From positions 1 through 6,808 of the forward strand of contig JAICLN010000237.1 of the NCBI GenBank assembly GCA_025925615.1: a stretch of 6,808 nt of DNA, read 5' to 3'. The notes under the pieces were generated by a model, which worked only from the letters and a program-made list of their open reading frames with translations, was not told the origin of the DNA and made no database searches. Below are positions 1 through 5,228 of this stretch, in pieces. Made by a program: the position numbers and the translations under genes. Every line of letters begins with the position of its first letter. Position 1 is the stretch's first letter. The stretch is from Actinomycetospora sp. (lineage in GTDB: Bacteria; Actinomycetota; Actinomycetes; Mycobacteriales; Pseudonocardiaceae).

Positions 1-1
1 G

Positions 2-937
2 GACACCACCAGTGACGCCCCCATCGCCGTCAACGAGGACCTGCGCGAAGTCCTCCTGGCCGCCAACCGCGCGAAGTCCACGGCGGGGATCGTCAAGGCC
101 CTCGCCGGCCTGCGCCCCGGCCAGATCGTCCCCGAGATCCCGGCGAACCGGGAGCCGGGCACCGGGATGTCGATGGGCGAGCACGCGGCCATCACCGCGG
201 CCCACTGGGGCATCGAGCGCACCGCGCAGGACGAGCTCACCGCGCTGTCGCACCAGAACCTGGCGAAGGCCTACGACGCCGGGTTCTTCGACGACCTCAT
301 GACACCGTTCCTGGGTCTGACCCGGGACGACAACCTGCGCGCCGACGCAGGAGTCGAGAAGCTCGGCAAGCTCAAGCCGGTCTTCTTCCCCGCCGGGGGC
401 GACAAGGCCGAGGCCACGATGACCGCGGGCAACTCGACGCCGCTCACCGACGGCGCCGCCACCGTGCTGCTCGCCAGCGACGAGTGGGCCGCCGCGCGCG
501 GGCTGCCCGTCCTCGCGCACATCGTCGACGCCGAGACCGCCGCGGTGGACTACGTGCACGGCGACGAAGGGCTGCTCATGGCCCCGGCCTACGCCGTCCC
601 GCGGATGCTCGAGCGCAACGGCCTCACGCTGCAGGACTTCGACTTCTACGAGATCCACGAGGCCTTCGCGTCCACGGTGCTCGCGACGCTCGCGGCGTGG
701 GAGAGCCCGCAGTTCGCCAAGGAGCGCCTGGGCCTCGACGCCCCGCTGGGGGCGATCGACCGCAGCAAGCTCAACGTGCACGGCTCGTCGCTCGCGGCCG
801 GCCACCCGTTCGCCGCGACCGGCGCCCGGATCGTGCCCACCCTCGCCAAGACGATCAGCCAGAACGGCGGCGGCCGCGGTCTGATCTCCATCTGCGCGGC
901 CGGCGGCCAGGGCGTCGTCGCCATCCTCGAGGCCTGA
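2..937 (+). CDS. fadA2: FadA2-type acetyl-CoA acyltransferase (thiolase), 5' end missing
   Basis: This is the C-terminal 311 residues of a thiolase. The frame is open from base 2, so the gene starts outside the window. Thiolases of this type have about 430-440 residues, so roughly 125 are missing, including the N-terminal nucleophilic Cys. Visible motifs, numbered from the first codon in the window, are a NSTPLTDGAA stretch near the middle, EIHEAFA with His219, GHPFAATGAR with the catalytic His268, and CAAGGQG with the second catalytic Cys298 near the C-terminus. His in place of Asn in the (N/H)EAFA motif is typical of trifunctional-protein beta-subunit/FadI-like thiolases. Known chemistry is reversible thiolytic cleavage of 3-oxoacyl-CoA to acyl-CoA plus acetyl-CoA, in the cytoplasm. 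A FabG4-like gene follows 17 nt downstream, as with mycobacterial fadA2. The family call is firm. The exact orthology (fadA2) rests on gene order and motif resemblance. Confidence 0.92.
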   Translation, partial: DTTSDAPIAVNEDLREVLLAANRAKSTAGIVKALAGLRPGQIVPEIPANREPGTGMSMGEHAAITAAHWGIERTAQDELTALSHQNLAKAYDAGFFDDLMTPFLGLTRDDNLRADAGVEKLGKLKPVFFPAGGDKAEATMTAGNSTPLTDGAATVLLASDEWAAARGLPVLAHIVDAETAAVDYVHGDEGLLMAPAYAVPRMLERNGLTLQDFDFYEIHEAFASTVLATLAAWESPQFAKERLGLDAPLGAIDRSKLNVHGSSLAAGHPFAATGARIVPTLAKTISQNGGGRGLISICAAGGQGVVAILEA

Positions 938-954
938 GGCTAGGAGCTCACACG

Positions 955-2352
955 ATGTCCCACGACTGGTACTCCGACTTCGTCAACTCCGGCGTCGGCA
1001 AAGCGATCGCCGGCAACGTCGGCCTCCCCCCGGTGCCGATCCTGCGCCGCTGGGAGCCCGGCCAGCCGCTGCTCTCCGGCGCGGCGCTGCTCGGCACCGC
1101 GACCACCAACGGCCGGGTGGCCAAGATCGTGCGCGCCGTGCTCGCCGACGCGGGCGTCGAGGTCCACGAGGACCCGGCGGCCCCCATCGGCGGCGGCTCG
1201 TCGACCTCGAAGGTCGCCGCGGCGATCGTCGACGCCACCGGGCTCTCGAGCCCCTCCGACCTGGCCGCGATCCAGGGCTTCCTGACGCCGTGCATGAAGC
1301 GGGTGGGCGCATCTGGTCGCATCCTCGTGATCGGCGACGTCCCGGCGGAGGCCGACCGGCCCGCCGTCCGTGCCGCCCGCCGCGCCCTCGAGGGCCTCGT
1401 GCGCTCCGCGGCCAAGGAGGCCCGCTACGGCGCGACGGTCAACCTGGTCCACGTCGCCGACGGGGCCGAGAACGACCTCGAGTCGACCCTGCGCTTCTTC
1501 CTGTCCTCCCGCTCGGCGTTCGTCGACGGCCAGCGGCTCGACGTCGGTGTGGTTCCTGGCACAGCGTCCGATTTCTCGGGGGGCTCCTCGGCCGGCACCG
1601 ACTGGGACCGTCCGATCGCCGGGAAGGTCGCCGTCGTCACCGGCGCGGCCCGCGGCATCGGCCGGACCGTCGCGAAGACCCTCGCCCGGGACGGCGCGAC
1701 CGTGGTCTGCGTCGACATCCCGTCCGCCGGGGACGCCCTGGCCCGCACCGCGAACGAGGTGGGCGGGACGGCGCTGCAACTCGACATCACCGCCGACGGC
1801 GCCGGCGAGGCGATCGTGTCGCACTGCCGGCGGCACGGGGGCATCGACATCGTCGTGCACAACGCCGGCATCACCCGCGACAAGTTGCTCGCGAACCAGG
1901 ACACCGACCGCTGGAACTCGGTGATCGACGTCAACCTGAACGCGCAGCTGGCGATCAACGACGTGCTCCTGGCCTCGCCCGACGACACCGGCTTCCACCG
2001 CGGCGGGCGCATCGTCACCGTCTCGTCGATGGCGGGCATCGCCGGCAACCGCGGCCAGACGTCGTACGCGTCGTCGAAGGCCGGCGTCATCGGTCTCGTC
2101 GACGCCACCGCGCCGCTGCTGGCGGACAAGGACGCGACCATCAACGCCGTCGCGCCCGGGTTCATCGAGACCGACATGACCGCGGCCATGCCGGTCGGCA
2201 CCCGCGAGGCCGGGCGGCGCCTGTCGTCGCTGACCCAGGGCGGGCTGCCGGTGGACGTGGCCGAGACGATCGCCTGGTTCGCCCAGGGCGCCTCGTACGC
2301 GGTCAACGGCCAGGTGCTGCGCGTCGACGGCCAGAACTTCCTGGGGGCGTGA
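955..2352 (+). CDS. fabG4: FabG4-type high-molecular-weight 3-oxoacyl-[ACP/CoA] reductase (SDR)
   Basis: This encodes 465 residues, close to the 454 of M. tuberculosis FabG4 and about twice an ordinary FabG (about 245). The start is ATG 955, preceded by AGGAG at 942-946 with 8-nt spacing. The frame stays open far upstream, but that part is the thiolase gene in another frame. Residues 1 to about 215 form the extra N-terminal domain, which in FabG4 is flavodoxin-like and has no known catalytic role. The SDR domain follows: cofactor loop TGAARGIG at 229-236, HNAG at 302-305, and catalytic tetrad Asn327, Ser358, Tyr371, Lys375 (YASSK), all intact. The family interconverts 3-oxoacyl and (R)-3-hydroxyacyl thioesters, and mycobacterial FabG4 prefers NADH over NADPH. 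Its stop codon overlaps the ATG of the hydratase gene, so the two are probably translated together. Whether the substrate is CoA- or ACP-bound, and the direction in vivo, cannot be read from the sequence. Confidence 0.95.
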   Translation: MSHDWYSDFVNSGVGKAIAGNVGLPPVPILRRWEPGQPLLSGAALLGTATTNGRVAKIVRAVLADAGVEVHEDPAAPIGGGSSTSKVAAAIVDATGLSSPSDLAAIQGFLTPCMKRVGASGRILVIGDVPAEADRPAVRAARRALEGLVRSAAKEARYGATVNLVHVADGAENDLESTLRFFLSSRSAFVDGQRLDVGVVPGTASDFSGGSSAGTDWDRPIAGKVAVVTGAARGIGRTVAKTLARDGATVVCVDIPSAGDALARTANEVGGTALQLDITADGAGEAIVSHCRRHGGIDIVVHNAGITRDKLLANQDTDRWNSVIDVNLNAQLAINDVLLASPDDTGFHRGGRIVTVSSMAGIAGNRGQTSYASSKAGVIGLVDATAPLLADKDATINAVAPGFIETDMTAAMPVGTREAGRRLSSLTQGGLPVDVAETIAWFAQGASYAVNGQVLRVDGQNFLGA

Positions 2353-3206
2353 TGGGGACCGAGACGCTCGACGCGCCGCCCACGCTCGGGGTGCTCTACG
2401 GGCGGGCGCTGCTCACCGCCCGCTCCGGGGGCCACGCGCTCCCCGACCGGACGCTGGAACTCGCGGGAACCACGATCAGCGCGGACGCGGTGGCGGACTA
2501 CGCGCACGTGTGCGGCTTCCGGGTCGGTGGCGACGTGCCGCTGACCTACCCGCACATGCTGGCGTTCCCGCTGCAGATGCGGCTGATGACCGACCGCGAG
2601 TTCCCGCTGCCCGCGCCGGGCATGGTGCACCTGCGCAACGTCATCACCCAGCGGCGGGCCCTCGAGGTCGGCGAGCCGCTGACGCTGCAGGTGCACGCCG
2701 AGCGGCTCGTCGCTCACCCGAAGGGCGCCCAGGTCGACCTCGTCTCGACGATCGACACCCCCGACGGCGAGCACACCTGGCACTCGCGCTCGACGTACTT
2801 CGTGCGGGGCGCGTCCGCGGACGACGCGTCGGAGCCCGCACCGCCGGAGCCCGCCCCCGTCGTCGGGGACCGGCCGCACGCGATGTGGAAGGTGCCCGGG
2901 GACATCGGTCGGCGGTACGCGGCGGTCTCCGGCGACGTGAACCCGATCCACGTGAACGGACTCGCCGCGAAGGCGTTCGGGATGCCGGGGACGATCGCGC
3001 ACGGCATGTGGTCGAAGGCGCGGGCGCTCGCCGCGCTGTCCGGGCGGTACGGACCGGCCTCGACGGTCGACTGCGTCTTCCGGGCGCCGCTGCGCACCCC
3101 GTCGACGGCGATGCTCCACACGGCCGCGACGCAGGACGGGTGGGACGCCGCCCTGCGCTCCACCAAGGGCAAGGACCACCTGCTGCTGACGGTCCGGCCG
3201 AGCTAG
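2352..3206 (+). CDS. htdX: HtdX-type MaoC-like (R)-3-hydroxyacyl-thioester dehydratase, double hotdog
   Basis: This encodes 284 residues (M. tuberculosis HtdX, Rv0241c, has 280). The ATG shares its A with the TGA of the upstream reductase gene (TGATG), a sign of translational coupling. The C-terminal hotdog carries the hydratase-2 motif YAAVSGDVNPIHVNGLAAKAFG in part, with catalytic Asp195 and His200, followed by GTIAHGMWSKA. The N-terminal half (about 15-155) is a hotdog without that motif. This is the usual arrangement in double-hotdog hydratases, where one half has lost its catalytic residues. A Pro/Ala/Asp linker at about 155-175 joins the halves. The reaction is reversible hydration of a trans-2-enoyl thioester to the (R)-3-hydroxyacyl thioester. 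With FabG4, which is R-specific, and FadA2 it completes most of a chain shortening or lengthening cycle. The stop is TAG at 3204-3206, and terminator-like hairpins begin 15 nt later. Confidence 0.93.
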   Translation: MGTETLDAPPTLGVLYGRALLTARSGGHALPDRTLELAGTTISADAVADYAHVCGFRVGGDVPLTYPHMLAFPLQMRLMTDREFPLPAPGMVHLRNVITQRRALEVGEPLTLQVHAERLVAHPKGAQVDLVSTIDTPDGEHTWHSRSTYFVRGASADDASEPAPPEPAPVVGDRPHAMWKVPGDIGRRYAAVSGDVNPIHVNGLAAKAFGMPGTIAHGMWSKARALAALSGRYGPASTVDCVFRAPLRTPSTAMLHTAATQDGWDAALRSTKGKDHLLLTVRPS

Positions 3207-3220
3207 CCGGGGAGTTCGTT

Positions 3221-3245
3221 CTGAGCGAAGGGCACCTTCGGTCGG
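3221..3245 (+). terminator. Hairpin after the fadA2-fabG4-htdX operon, probable terminator
   Basis: The core stem CGAAGG / CCTTCG (3226-3231 with 3235-3240) has a 3-nt GCA loop. Across one G-G mismatch it extends by CTGA / TCGG (3221-3224 with 3242-3245, one G-U pair), giving ten pairs in all. It lies 15 nt after the htdX stop. No U-tract follows, which is common for actinobacterial hairpin terminators, so termination is inferred from position and fold. Confidence 0.5.
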
Positions 3246-3255
3246 TCCAGTCGAC

Positions 3256-3270
3256 CGGAGGGGCCCTCCG
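3256..3270 (+). terminator. Second small GC hairpin downstream of the lipid operon
   Basis: CGGAGG at 3256-3261 pairs perfectly with CCTCCG at 3265-3270 across a 3-nt loop. It sits 11 nt after the first hairpin, so the two could act as a tandem terminator. No T-run follows. Six-pair stems are easy to find by chance at this GC content, so confidence is low. Confidence 0.25.
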
Positions 3271-3305
3271 CTCGATCCTGGGCGGACTCGGCGGCCGGCC
3301 ACGAG

Positions 3306-3374
3306 CGTGATCACGAGTTCGGCGACGACACCCCCAACGGGCGCCGGGACGCGCCGCCGAGATCGTGATCACGA
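3306..3374. promoter_or_regulatory. Paired GTGATCAC palindromes, candidate operator pair
   Basis: The perfect palindrome CGTGATCACG occurs at 3306-3315 and again at 3364-3373. The second copy extends to the 12-bp palindrome TCGTGATCACGA (3363-3374). A half-matching CGTGATCG lies at 3389-3396. The two full copies are 58 bp apart start to start, about 5.5 helical turns. They lie between the end of the lipid operon and the start of the membrane protein gene, roughly 215-280 bp before its start codon. This could be a dimeric regulator's binding site. It could also be a dispersed genomic repeat word, and no factor can be assigned from sequence alone. Confidence 0.35.
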
Positions 3375-3553
3375 CACATGCTCGGGCACGTGATCGACTC
3401 CTGCCGTGCGGACCGTTCGGTCCTCGTGGGGTTTCGTCACACCGTTCGCGATCATGAGCTTGTCGGCCTGGGCATCCGGCACACACGGGACGAAGCGGAC
3501 GGTTGCGTGCGGCCGTGTGACGGGATCCACCCGGTCGTGATGGGGGCTCCATT

Positions 3554-3571
3554 GTCACGCCGCAGGTCACG
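3554..3571 (+). promoter_or_regulatory. GTCACG direct repeat just upstream of the membrane protein gene
   Basis: GTCACG occurs at 3554-3559 and 3566-3571, a 12-bp period, ending 16 nt before the proposed GTG start. A further GTCACACCG lies at 3436-3444. Direct repeats with a GTCAC core resemble described actinobacterial MtrA response-regulator sites. The spacing is slightly longer than the usual 10-11 bp period, so this is only a candidate. Confidence 0.2.
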
Positions 3572-3587
3572 AGGACGATGTTCGGTC

Positions 3588-5165
3588 GTGGCCCCGCACT
3601 CCTCCTCCACCCTGGCGTCCTCGGACACCGGCCCGGTCGATCGGGCCGACGTCCCTGACGACGAGGCACCCGAGGCTGCCGACGAGCCCGAGACCGCCGC
3701 CGTGCCCGAGGCCGACGCGAGCACCGTCACGGTCGGTCCGGTCGAGGACGACACCGCCCCGGAGCCGACCCCCGTCGACGACGAGGCACCCGCGACCCAG
3801 GAGGGGCCCGTCGACTCGAGCACCGTGGCGATCGCTCCCGTCCAGCCCGAGGGCGCCGGACCGGTCGACGCGAGCACGGTCATGGTCGACACCGTCGAGC
3901 CCCCCGCCGGGGACGACACCACCGCGATCCCGATCCCCCCGAAGCGGCGGCTCCGGCTCCTCCCGCGTTCCCGTCGGCTCCGGCGGGCCCTGACCGCGCT
4001 CGCCGTCGTCGTCCTCCTGCTCGTCGCGGTCGCGACGCCGTCGCTGATCCACGCGCTGACCCGTCCGGGGTCGGACACCGTGGCCGCCCGGGTCGCTGAG
4101 TGGGGCCGCGACCACGGACTCGGGTCGCTCGTGACCTGGGCCGAGGCGCGCCAGTACGACCTGGACCAGCCCGCGACCGGCGGCGCCCCCGCGGGCGGCA
4201 TCCCGCACGCGGTCGGGGCGGTCACCGACCACGCCGGCGGCAGCCCGGCCCCGCCGGCCCTCCCCGCCCCGGCCGGGCTCCCGCCGCTGCCGGGTGAGGG
4301 CCAGTGGCAGACCGTCGTGTCGACCCCGCACGGCGACGCGGTCCGCCTCGCCGCGGTGCGCCCGGACGCCGACCACACCTCGTTCACGGTCGGCGTGCTG
4401 TGGATGGACCCGACGCTCGTGCGCGGCGTCCTGCACCCCGGCACCGAGGACCCGGGGGGCGACGGCTGGCCGGTGCCCCCGTCGGTCGACAGCACCGAGC
4501 AGCGCACCGTCGTCAGCGCGTTCTCCGCCGGCTTCCGGCTGCAGGGCGACAGCCACGGCGGCTGGTACCTCGACGGCAAGGAGGCCCGCCCGCTCGTGCC
4601 GGGCGCGGCCAGCCTCGTCATCCACCGCAACGGCAACGCCGACGTCGGCGCCTGGGGCAGCGAGGTCCGGATGACCCCGGACGTGATGGCGGTCCGGCAG
4701 AACCTGATCCCGCTGGTCGACCACGGCGTCGTGAACCCGACCTGCGCGACCGGCGGGACCGCGGAGTGGGGCTCCACCGTCGGGCAGGCCGCCTACATCA
4801 ACCGGTCGGCGTTCGGCGTCACCGCGACCGGGGCGGAGATCTACGTCGGCGGCCCGGCGCTGTCGGTGTGCACCCTCGGGGAAATCCTCCGCCGGGCCGG
4901 GGCGGTGCGCGGGATGGAGCTCGACATCAACCCGGCCTGGGTCTCGGGCGCGTACTTCCACCCGACGGGCCAGGCACGGCCGGACGCGTTCCAGCTCTTC
5001 CCGGGCGAGGAGGTCGGTGCGCAGCACTACCTGCAGACCTCGAGTCGGGACTTCGTCTCGTTCGACCTGCGCTCACTCGCCGACGCGACCGGGGCGGGGA
5101 TCATCGCGCCGTCCTCCCAGCACCACGGGGGGAAGCACCCGCCCTCGGGCACCAAGCACCACTGA
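3588..5165 (+). CDS. Single-pass membrane protein with extracytoplasmic phosphodiester glycosidase (NAGPA)-like domain
   Basis: This encodes 525 residues from GTG 3588. The start is uncertain: GAGGA at 3571-3575 is 12 nt upstream, and in-frame ATG 3540 or ATG 3378 are alternatives with poorer support. Residues 1 to about 118 are acidic and Pro/Ala-rich, with recurring motifs DASTV (43-47), DSSTV (76-80), DASTV (94-98) and DDTTAI (109-114). A basic stretch (about 119-133) precedes one hydrophobic helix (about 134-157), so the tail should be cytoplasmic and the rest outside. A Gly/Pro-rich linker leads to a domain from about 235 with AFSAGF (311-316), RSAFGVT (406-412) and a GAVRGMELDINPAW segment (Asp446). 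This order matches the phosphodiester glycosidase/DUF2233 fold, where the equivalents are NAGFF, R(T/S)AIGV and NLDGGGS. Here DGGGS is replaced by DINPAW, so activity and substrate are unknown. Cys386 and Cys428 could form a disulfide. The C-terminal 18 residues contain five His. It appears to be a lone gene. Confidence 0.75.
   Translation: MAPHSSSTLASSDTGPVDRADVPDDEAPEAADEPETAAVPEADASTVTVGPVEDDTAPEPTPVDDEAPATQEGPVDSSTVAIAPVQPEGAGPVDASTVMVDTVEPPAGDDTTAIPIPPKRRLRLLPRSRRLRRALTALAVVVLLLVAVATPSLIHALTRPGSDTVAARVAEWGRDHGLGSLVTWAEARQYDLDQPATGGAPAGGIPHAVGAVTDHAGGSPAPPALPAPAGLPPLPGEGQWQTVVSTPHGDAVRLAAVRPDADHTSFTVGVLWMDPTLVRGVLHPGTEDPGGDGWPVPPSVDSTEQRTVVSAFSAGFRLQGDSHGGWYLDGKEARPLVPGAASLVIHRNGNADVGAWGSEVRMTPDVMAVRQNLIPLVDHGVVNPTCATGGTAEWGSTVGQAAYINRSAFGVTATGAEIYVGGPALSVCTLGEILRRAGAVRGMELDINPAWVSGAYFHPTGQARPDAFQLFPGEEVGAQHYLQTSSRDFVSFDLRSLADATGAGIIAPSSQHHGGKHPPSGTKHH
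3657..3792 (+). repeat. 16-bp direct repeat in the acidic tail coding sequence
   Basis: GACGACGAGGCACCCG occurs exactly at 3657-3672 and 3777-3792, 120 bp (40 codons) apart and in the same frame, encoding DDEAP both times. Both copies use the GCA alanine codon, which is rare in this GC-rich sequence. This favours duplication of a coding segment over chance convergence. Confidence 0.6.
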
Positions 5166-5171
5166 TCCCGA

Positions 5172-5189
5172 CGTGACCGATCCGTCACG
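5172..5189 (+). terminator. Hairpin/dyad after the membrane protein gene
   Basis: CGTGAC (5172-5177) pairs with GTCACG (5184-5189) across a 6-nt loop, 6 nt after the TGA stop and followed by ATCTTCC. It could terminate the upstream transcript. It could instead be an operator for the regulator gene that starts 40 nt later. The stem is short, so neither role is secure. Confidence 0.35.
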
Positions 5190-5210
5190 ATCTTCCACCG
5201 CGCAAACGTG

Positions 5211-5226
5211 GGATGTCAGGATGTCT
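5211..5226 (+). promoter_or_regulatory. 8-bp tandem repeat (GGATGTC x2) at the regulator start, candidate operator
   Basis: GGATGTCA at 5211-5218 is followed directly by GGATGTCT at 5219-5226, ending 2 nt before the GTG start of the GntR-type gene. The AGGA at 5218-5221 inside it also serves as a plausible ribosome binding site with 7-nt spacing. CAGGAT at 5217-5222 could be a weak -10 box, which would place the transcript start at or next to the GTG (leaderless mRNA). GntR/FadR regulators often bind their own promoter, and this is the most structured sequence there. Confidence 0.35.
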
Positions 5227-5228
5227 GG

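Larger units (their letters stand above)
3207..3587. other. 381-nt intergenic region, no credible gene
   Basis: No convincing coding region is seen between the hydratase stop and the membrane protein gene. The first 65 nt hold the two hairpins. From 3303 to 3400 there are GTGATCAC-type palindromes. From about 3430 to 3590 there are several GTCAC/GTGAC words, and the promoter of the next gene is presumably here. A reading frame in phase with the next gene runs back to ATG 3378. Its translation is Arg/His/Cys-rich and lacks the composition of the genuine N-terminal tail, so I treat it as non-coding. Candidate -35/-10 boxes are weak. TTGTCA at 3552-3557 is the best -35-like hexamer. Confidence 0.6.

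Noticed and set aside
484..954. In-frame upstream extension of the fabG4 reading frame
   Set aside because: It overlaps the thiolase gene in another frame and is Arg-rich. ATG 955 has a well-spaced AGGAG and matches the family N-terminus.
940..1998. A 352-residue open frame on the minus strand inside fabG4
   Set aside because: It is antisense to a well-conserved reductase gene and has biased composition with no motifs.
3293..3300. GGCCGGCC palindrome
   Set aside because: An 8-bp G/C-only palindrome is expected by chance in sequence this GC-rich.
1425..3314. A 629-residue open frame on the minus strand across fabG4 and htdX
   Set aside because: It is the antisense shadow of two genes with intact catalytic motifs. 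Long antisense open frames are expected at this GC content, and its translation is Arg/Gly/Val-rich with no recognisable domain.
3378..3587. In-frame upstream extension of the membrane protein to ATG 3378
   Set aside because: The extra 70 residues are Arg/His/Cys-rich, unlike the acidic tail that follows, and they overlap the palindrome and GTCAC cluster. ATG 3540 is still possible but has no ribosome binding site.
3578..3658. Short 26-codon open frame starting ATG 3578 that overlaps the membrane protein start
   Set aside because: The GAGGA lies only 2 nt upstream, too close for efficient initiation, and the predicted peptide shows nothing recognisable. It could be an upstream regulatory frame, but nothing supports it.
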